Source: an uncultured Sutterella sp. (GTDB lineage: Bacteria; Pseudomonadota; Gammaproteobacteria; Burkholderiales; Burkholderiaceae_F). Taken from it: a stretch of DNA of 11,454 nucleotides. Within the stretch, counting starts at the first letter, position 1. Each line of letters opens with the position of its first letter. A program made the translations under genes and the position numbers. Under the pieces are notes generated by a model. That model did not search any database. It saw only the letters and a program-made list of their open reading frames with translations, and was not told where the DNA came from. Below, one piece after another: positions 7,419 to 11,454 of the stretch. Location: contig CAAFNI010000387.1 in assembly GCA_900764215.1 (NCBI GenBank), positions 1 through 11,454 on the forward strand, given 5' to 3'.

Positions 7419-8012
7419 ATGACCAAGACACTCATTCTCGCCTCCAGTTCGCGCTACCGCCGTGAGCTCCTCGACCGTCTGGGCATCGCCTACACATGCG
7501 AAAGCCCCGACATTGACGAATCTTCGCTGCCCGGCGAAACGCCGCAGGACACTGCGATGCGCCTCTCGGAAATGAAGGCGCGCGCCGTCTGGCGCAAGCA
7601 CCCCGGCGCCGTCGTCATCGGTTCCGACCAGGTTGCCGACCTCAACGGCGTCAAGCTCGGCAAACCCCACACGCACGAAAACGCCGTGCGCCAGCTCAAG
7701 AGCATGCAGGGCCACGACGTCGTCTTCACGACGGCCCTCTGCGTCATCGATGCCGAAGGCCGCGCCGAACGGGTCAAGTCCCAGACCACGATCCGCATGC
7801 GCACGCTCTCCGACGAAGCGATCGAAGCCTACGTCGAGCGCGAGAAGCCCTTCGACTGCGCCGGTGCCGCCAAGATCGAAAAGCTCGGCATTGCGCTCAT
7901 GGAAAGCGTGAAGTCGGACGACCCGACCTCTCTGATCGGACTTCCGCTCATGGCGCTCACCACGCTTCTGACGCGTGCGGGCGTTGAAGTGCTGCCCGGA
8001 CTCGACGCCTGA
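7419..8012 (+). CDS. yceF: Maf-family nucleotide pyrophosphatase, YceF type
   Basis: Maf proteins hydrolyse non-canonical nucleoside triphosphates to monophosphates. This one resembles E. coli YceF, reported to act on 7-methyl-GTP, more than the YhdE dTTP/UTP type. The 197-residue product starts LILASSSRYRRELL, the family's nucleotide-binding opening. It has IGSDQV with the catalytic Asp70, LGKP, and the C-terminal FDCAGAAKIEKLG and DDPTSLIGLPLMAL blocks that align with YceF (CAGSFKSEGFG, DPNTLVGLPLIAL). Full family length. The ATG at 7419 is preferred to an in-frame ATG at 7392: the latter adds nine non-family residues and lies upstream of the likely -10. No ribosome binding sequence precedes 7419, which fits leaderless translation. 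It is first gene of a probable three-gene operon, 15 bases before the methylase, and is divergent from yceD as in E. coli. Confidence 0.94.
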   Translation: MTKTLILASSSRYRRELLDRLGIAYTCESPDIDESSLPGETPQDTAMRLSEMKARAVWRKHPGAVVIGSDQVADLNGVKLGKPHTHENAVRQLKSMQGHDVVFTTALCVIDAEGRAERVKSQTTIRMRTLSDEAIEAYVEREKPFDCAGAAKIEKLGIALMESVKSDDPTSLIGLPLMALTTLLTRAGVEVLPGLDA

Positions 8013-8027
8013 TTTCGGAGCACGTCC

Positions 8028-8873
8028 ATGGCCGGCACGATCTACTGCCTTCCCAACCTCATTTCAGACGGCACGCTCGAAGCCGCCATTCCGCCCGCCG
8101 TGCGCTCGCGGGCCGCCGGGATCCGATTCTTCCTCGTGGAAGCGGCGAAGAATGCGCGCGCCTATCTGAAGCTGCTCGGGCATCCGGGCCCCATCGCCGA
8201 ACTCAGGATCGAGGAGATAGGGCACGATCCCGATCCCGCTCAAATCGATCGATGGCTCGCCCCGGTTCTGGCCGGGGAGGACGCTGCGATCGTGAGCGAG
8301 TCGGGCTGTCCCGGCATCGCTGACCCGGGCGCTCAGATCGTCGCCCGCGCTCAGGAAAAGGGCCTTCGCGTCGTGCCCTGGGTCGGCCCCTCGTCGATCC
8401 TCATGACCCTCATGGCAAGCGGACTCGACGGCCAGCGCTTTCGCTTTCTCGGCTACCTGCCGGTGCATGCGGACGAGCGCATGCAGGCGATCCGGGAGCT
8501 TGAGGCGCAGAGCCGCCGCTCCGAGACGCAGCTCTTCATCGAAACGCCCTACCGCAACGGCGCGATGCTCGAAAGCCTCATCGACGCGCTTGCGCCCGAC
8601 ACCCGCCTCACCGTGGCGACCGACGTAACGGGCGTGCACGAATCCATCCGCACGATGACGATCCGCACATGGGCTTCGCTCCCTCAGGAAGCGCGTGCGC
8701 TCCCAAAGCTCCCCACCGTCTTCGCGCTTCTCGCCGCGCCCCGCGGCCGGGCGCCCCGCTATGCGCCCTCAGACGCGCGGCGCAAGGGCGAACAGCCCGC
8801 CGGGCGCACGGCGCGCCGCTCTGAATTCAAGGCGGGCATCAAGTCCGCTTCGCGAAAGAAGCGCGGCTCATGA
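8028..8873 (+). CDS. RsmI-like SAM-dependent methyltransferase (tetrapyrrole methylase fold)
   Basis: This belongs to the tetrapyrrole-methylase-fold family that includes RsmI, the 2'-O-methyltransferase for C1402 of 16S rRNA. It shows the SAM-site motif VSESGCPGIADPG (residues 89-101), then GPSSILMTLMASGLDGQRFRFLGYLP and the TQLFIETPYRN block, all characteristic. The opening (MAGTIYCLPNLI) and position after maf match the shorter paralogue I recall from Burkholderiales and not rsmI itself, so the target is uncertain and no symbol is given. The last ~44 residues (238-281) are a Lys/Arg-rich, probably disordered tail with net charge near +12, plausibly contacting RNA. The ATG at 8028 has CGGAG (8016-8020) 7 bases upstream and lies 15 bases after the maf stop. 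The stop overlaps the next start as ATGA, so the two are probably translationally coupled. Confidence 0.9.
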   Translation: MAGTIYCLPNLISDGTLEAAIPPAVRSRAAGIRFFLVEAAKNARAYLKLLGHPGPIAELRIEEIGHDPDPAQIDRWLAPVLAGEDAAIVSESGCPGIADPGAQIVARAQEKGLRVVPWVGPSSILMTLMASGLDGQRFRFLGYLPVHADERMQAIRELEAQSRRSETQLFIETPYRNGAMLESLIDALAPDTRLTVATDVTGVHESIRTMTIRTWASLPQEARALPKLPTVFALLAAPRGRAPRYAPSDARRKGEQPAGRTARRSEFKAGIKSASRKKRGS

Positions 8874-9985
8874 ACGCGGGCGACATCCTCGAACGCTTCG
8901 AGCAGCTTTCCCCGGACCGGATCATGACGGCCGCGGGGCTCGCGCTCGCGCTTCTTCTCGTTCTTGCCCTCTGGCTCGCAGTGCGCCGCAGGAACGCCAA
9001 GCGCAGCATCGGCCTCTCGAGAATTGCCGCCGCGCTCCCCGAGGGAGGCGGTCCCGTTACGAGGGCCGCCCCCAGCTTTTCGCCTCCGGACCCGCTTGAG
9101 GACGACAACGGCGAAGAGAAGGCGGAGTTCATCGAGGAAATCCAGCGCACGTCCTACACGGAGCGCGTGAACGTGCCGCTCTCCGAGCGCCGCAGCGAGG
9201 GCGGAACCGTCCGCGGACTCGAACCCGCCTCCGATGTACTGGAGCCCGCTCCTACGCCGGAGTCCGAACCGCCGCTCTTCGCCACCGCCGCCCGAGCGCC
9301 TGATACGCCTGAAGCGCCTTCGGCGCCGTCCATGCCCGAGTGGGAGTTTCTCAAGACGCTTCCCTTCGTGGTTCGACGCGGACTCTCGACGGGGCATGCC
9401 GACATGCTCGGCATCGGCATCGAAGCCGTCTTCTTTGCGCCCGAATCGATCAACCGCCTCGGCGACCCCGTGCTTCGCCTTGCCCCCTTTCTGCCCGAAG
9501 ACGAAGGCGAATTGCTCTGCCGCGAATCCGACCGCCGCACCTTTCAGGCGAGCGGCCTCTACGCGCAACCCGACGCCGTCATCGCCCTCAAGTCGGGCGG
9601 CGTTCTTGCGGTTGAATACAAGTCGAGAGGCGGCCGACTGGACGACGCCGGCGACATACCGGGAAGCCTTCGCCCCAAGGACCTGCTCCAGCCCGTCAGC
9701 GGCGCCATGGTGCTCTCCGCTTCCGAAGGCGTCTCCTGCGCGCCCGTTCTTCGCACGAACAACGCCGTCTACTTCCTGAGGCCGGGCCGGGCGCTTGCCT
9801 CGCTGCTGGCCGAGCGCATCGCCGCAGCCGACGCATTCGTGAAGCCCTATGCCGAAAGAAGCGGCGTCAGCGCTTCCGACTACGCCGAGCTCTGCGTCGT
9901 GCCCGCCCGGATGCTTGCGGGCAAATCCGCCCCGTCGGCCGGAAGCCTTCTGGGCGAAGCGGCCCACGCACGCATGCTGCGCTGA
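8870..9985 (+). CDS. Membrane-anchored protein with apparent PD-(D/E)xK nuclease domain
   Basis: I do not recognise a named family. The 371-residue product has an acidic N-terminus (1-17), one hydrophobic segment (about 18-38) and then RRRNAKR. By the positive-inside rule the C-terminal bulk faces the cytoplasm. Residues ~46-150 are Pro/Glu/Ser-rich and probably flexible. From about 155 to the end a folded domain contains QPDAVI (Asp235), GVLAVEYKS (Glu249, Lys251) and KDLLQ (Gln274). The spacing D-x13-E-x-K plus a following Gln is the core pattern of RecB/Cas4-like PD-(D/E)xK nucleases. All three catalytic positions are present, so it could be active. This rests on motif reading only. The start overlaps the methylase stop (ATGA); AAAGAAG (8855-8861) is 8 bases upstream. 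It is the last gene of the maf operon. A non-catalytic DNA- or RNA-binding role remains possible. Confidence 0.8.
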   Translation: MNAGDILERFEQLSPDRIMTAAGLALALLLVLALWLAVRRRNAKRSIGLSRIAAALPEGGGPVTRAAPSFSPPDPLEDDNGEEKAEFIEEIQRTSYTERVNVPLSERRSEGGTVRGLEPASDVLEPAPTPESEPPLFATAARAPDTPEAPSAPSMPEWEFLKTLPFVVRRGLSTGHADMLGIGIEAVFFAPESINRLGDPVLRLAPFLPEDEGELLCRESDRRTFQASGLYAQPDAVIALKSGGVLAVEYKSRGGRLDDAGDIPGSLRPKDLLQPVSGAMVLSASEGVSCAPVLRTNNAVYFLRPGRALASLLAERIAAADAFVKPYAERSGVSASDYAELCVVPARMLAGKSAPSAGSLLGEAAHARMLR

Positions 9986-9991
9986 AACCAG

Positions 9992-10028
9992 CCTTCTTCG
10001 TGCTTCGCACGCCTCCCGTGTCAGAAGG
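9992..10028 (+). terminator. Possible terminator hairpin after the maf operon
   Basis: An outer 6-bp repeat (ccttct 9992-9997 / agaagg 10023-10028) encloses an inner 5-bp stem (cgtgc 9999-10003 / gcacg 10007-10011). Only two T residues follow, so intrinsic termination would be weak. Confidence 0.3.
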
Positions 10029-10060
10029 TTAATCCCGTAGTCGTCCCCGAATGCGCGGGC

Positions 10061-10066
10061 TATAGT
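10061..10066 (+). promoter_or_regulatory. -10 element (TATAGT) of the alpha-2-macroglobulin gene
   Basis: TATAGT is a 5/6 consensus match 34 bases upstream of the start codon, in the gap after the maf operon. No strong -35 is seen. A 7-bp inverted repeat begins at the next base and spans the expected initiation site, so it could be an operator. Confidence 0.45.
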
Positions 10067-10087
10067 GAAGGAAATTCAGATTCCTTC
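10067..10087 (+). other. Inverted repeat at the probable transcription start
   Basis: gaaggaa (10067-10073) and ttccttc (10081-10087) form a perfect 7-bp inverted repeat with a 7-base spacer, directly downstream of the TATAGT element and just before the ribosome binding sequence. It could be an operator or an RNA hairpin. Confidence 0.35.
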
Positions 10088-10100
10088 CGAAGGAGCCCAC

Positions 10101-11454
10101 ATGCGAACCGTCCCGACGCTCACCCTTTCCGTCCTCGCGATGGCGTCCCTTGAAGCCATGGCCGCGCTCTCTATCTCCGTGCCGCCCGCCTGGCTCAAGG
10201 CCGAGATCCGGCTTCCCGCACAGAGCCGCTCCCCGCTCGTCGTGAGGCTATCCCCCGACATGGCGGCCTGCCGGGCCCGATACGGTAAGGAGGCCGCCCA
10301 AAAGTGCAGCCGACAATTCGGCCTTGCCGCCTCGCGCGTTGCCGGCGTCTCGATGACGTCTTCGCTCGAGGGCGTCTGGCGATGGGAGTCCCCGGGCGAA
10401 CTTGCCTTCACGCCCGAGGATCCCTGGCCCGAACGCACGTCCTTTCAGATCGACCTATCCGGCCTGAGGCTGCCCTCCGAAACCACGCTCAGCACGCCCC
10501 GCGTCGACTTCACGACGCCGCCCCTCACCATGACCGCCGGACGCGCCAGCTTCTGGATCGATCCCGCCGTCTCTGGCGAACGCGCGCTCACGATCGACGC
10601 CGTCTTCTCTACGGCCGTCGCCGACACCAAGGCTTTCGAAGCGTCGGTCGCAGTCGACGTTCCCGAACAAAGCGGCATTGCTTTCGCAAGCCCCGTCTTC
10701 ATCTGGAACCACGACCGCACGGGACTCTACCTGAAGCTTCCCGTCAGAACGCTCGGAAAAGCCGCCGACGTGCGCGTTGTCTTTCCAAAGGCCGCCGCAG
10801 CCTGGACGGCGCAGGACGGCCGCCATCCGATCGTAAAGCCCGGCTTTGAAAAGGCAGCCGTGAGCTTCACGGTGCCCGCCGCAGACGCCCTCTACAAAAT
10901 CGGCGAAGCAACCCTCAGCCCCAAGCGCACCGAAACGCTCGAGCAAGCCTATGAACTGACGCTTCGTACCTCGCTTCTCACAAAGCCCTCCGACCTTGCG
11001 GCGGCGCTTCGCGTCACGGCGCTTCCCGCGCGCCTCAATGAGGAGGCCGTCTCGCCCACCGACTGGCGCAGAGCGCCCGCCGTGACCCCTGACATTCTCA
11101 AGCGCGGGGCGCCCGTCTCCATAACGATCGACCAGGATCCCGACACCCCGTCCGACCGCATCCGCTTCCTTTTGAGGGCCAAGCCCGGCGACTTCCTGCA
11201 CCTGAGCCTTCCCGCGGGCTTCGGACCGGACAAAAGCGCGACGCTCGATCGCAGCTGGTCAACCGTGCTTTCGGCCGCCGACCCAGGTGCCGCCGTCGGC
11301 TTCCTGCAGCCCGGCAGCATGATGACGCTCTCGGGCGCGAGAACACTCACGCTCATGGCCGACGGCGTCGACCGGATCCGCTGGCGCATCGAACGCATCA
11401 GGGATCCCTACCTCGCGCTCACGGCACAAAACTGGCGGGCGCACGAAACCGTCG
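10101..11454 (+). CDS. Alpha-2-macroglobulin family protein, N-terminal part (runs off window)
   Basis: Bacterial alpha-2-macroglobulins are large envelope proteins thought to trap or inhibit foreign proteases. 451 codons are visible and the frame is open to the window edge; the family is typically 1500-2000 residues. A signal peptide with Arg2, a hydrophobic stretch and an AMA site ends near residue 21. There is no lipobox cysteine, so it looks exported by signal peptidase I, whereas E. coli YfhM is lipid-anchored. The block GVWRWESPGELAFTPEDPWP, then DFTTPP and a beta-rich module, matches the N-terminal macroglobulin-like domains of this family. Cys57 and Cys69 could form a periplasmic disulfide. 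The thioester motif and any pbpC partner would lie beyond the edge and cannot be checked here. The ATG at 10101 has GAAGGAG (10089-10095) 5 bases upstream. Family assignment is likely but rests on N-terminal pattern alone. Confidence 0.75.
   Translation, partial: MRTVPTLTLSVLAMASLEAMAALSISVPPAWLKAEIRLPAQSRSPLVVRLSPDMAACRARYGKEAAQKCSRQFGLAASRVAGVSMTSSLEGVWRWESPGELAFTPEDPWPERTSFQIDLSGLRLPSETTLSTPRVDFTTPPLTMTAGRASFWIDPAVSGERALTIDAVFSTAVADTKAFEASVAVDVPEQSGIAFASPVFIWNHDRTGLYLKLPVRTLGKAADVRVVFPKAAAAWTAQDGRHPIVKPGFEKAAVSFTVPAADALYKIGEATLSPKRTETLEQAYELTLRTSLLTKPSDLAAALRVTALPARLNEEAVSPTDWRRAPAVTPDILKRGAPVSITIDQDPDTPSDRIRFLLRAKPGDFLHLSLPAGFGPDKSATLDRSWSTVLSAADPGAAVGFLQPGSMMTLSGARTLTLMADGVDRIRWRIERIRDPYLALTAQNWRAHETV

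Noticed and set aside
7284..7715. Upstream extension of the yceD frame
   Set aside because: It runs opposite maf and adds no family sequence; YceD proteins begin near the ATG at 7283.
9542..9700. Cas4 identity for the nuclease-like protein
   Set aside because: The motif order is similar, but the cysteines (217, 290, 342) do not form the four-cysteine iron-sulfur pattern of Cas4, there is a transmembrane anchor, and no CRISPR repeats or other cas genes are present.

Overview
The window reads as chromosomal DNA of a GC-rich Gram-negative bacterium. GC is roughly 60-65 percent by eye, with strong G/C preference at third codon positions. An outer-membrane FadL-type barrel, Mfd, the divergent YceF-type Maf / YceD pair and a large bacterial alpha-2-macroglobulin all indicate a proteobacterium. 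The short RsmI-like methylase placed directly after maf is an arrangement I know from Burkholderiales. A betaproteobacterium, perhaps of the Sutterellaceae type, is my best guess, but it rests on remembered synteny and not on a search.

Layout, left to right. (1) 1-1184 is the 3' part of a FadL/TodX-family outer-membrane transporter, followed by two strong hairpins. (2) 1384-4854 is a complete mfd gene for transcription-repair coupling factor. (3) 5057-6679 encodes a 540-residue soluble protein that I do not recognise; a small inverted repeat lies just before its ribosome binding site. It converges on the next gene, and a bidirectional terminator sits between them. (4) 6783-7283 on the minus strand is yceD (DUF177). 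(5) From a shared 135-bp intergenic region, a rightward three-gene operon is read divergently: a YceF-type Maf pyrophosphatase (7419-8012), an RsmI-like SAM methylase (8028-8873), and a membrane-anchored protein with an apparent PD-(D/E)xK nuclease motif (8870-9985). The last two overlap by ATGA. (6) 10101 to the window end is the N-terminal third or so of a secreted alpha-2-macroglobulin-family protein.

The conserved core (mfd, yceD, maf, methylase) is housekeeping: DNA repair, 23S rRNA/ribosome maturation, nucleotide-pool cleaning and probable rRNA methylation. Three points stand out. The membrane-tethered nuclease-like protein is translationally coupled to a methylase. yceD has lost its usual downstream partner rpmF and faces an unknown gene instead. 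The unknown 540-residue protein has its own leader. No RNA genes, insertion sequences, CRISPR arrays or attachment sites were seen, and no gene-free stretch exceeds about 200 bp.
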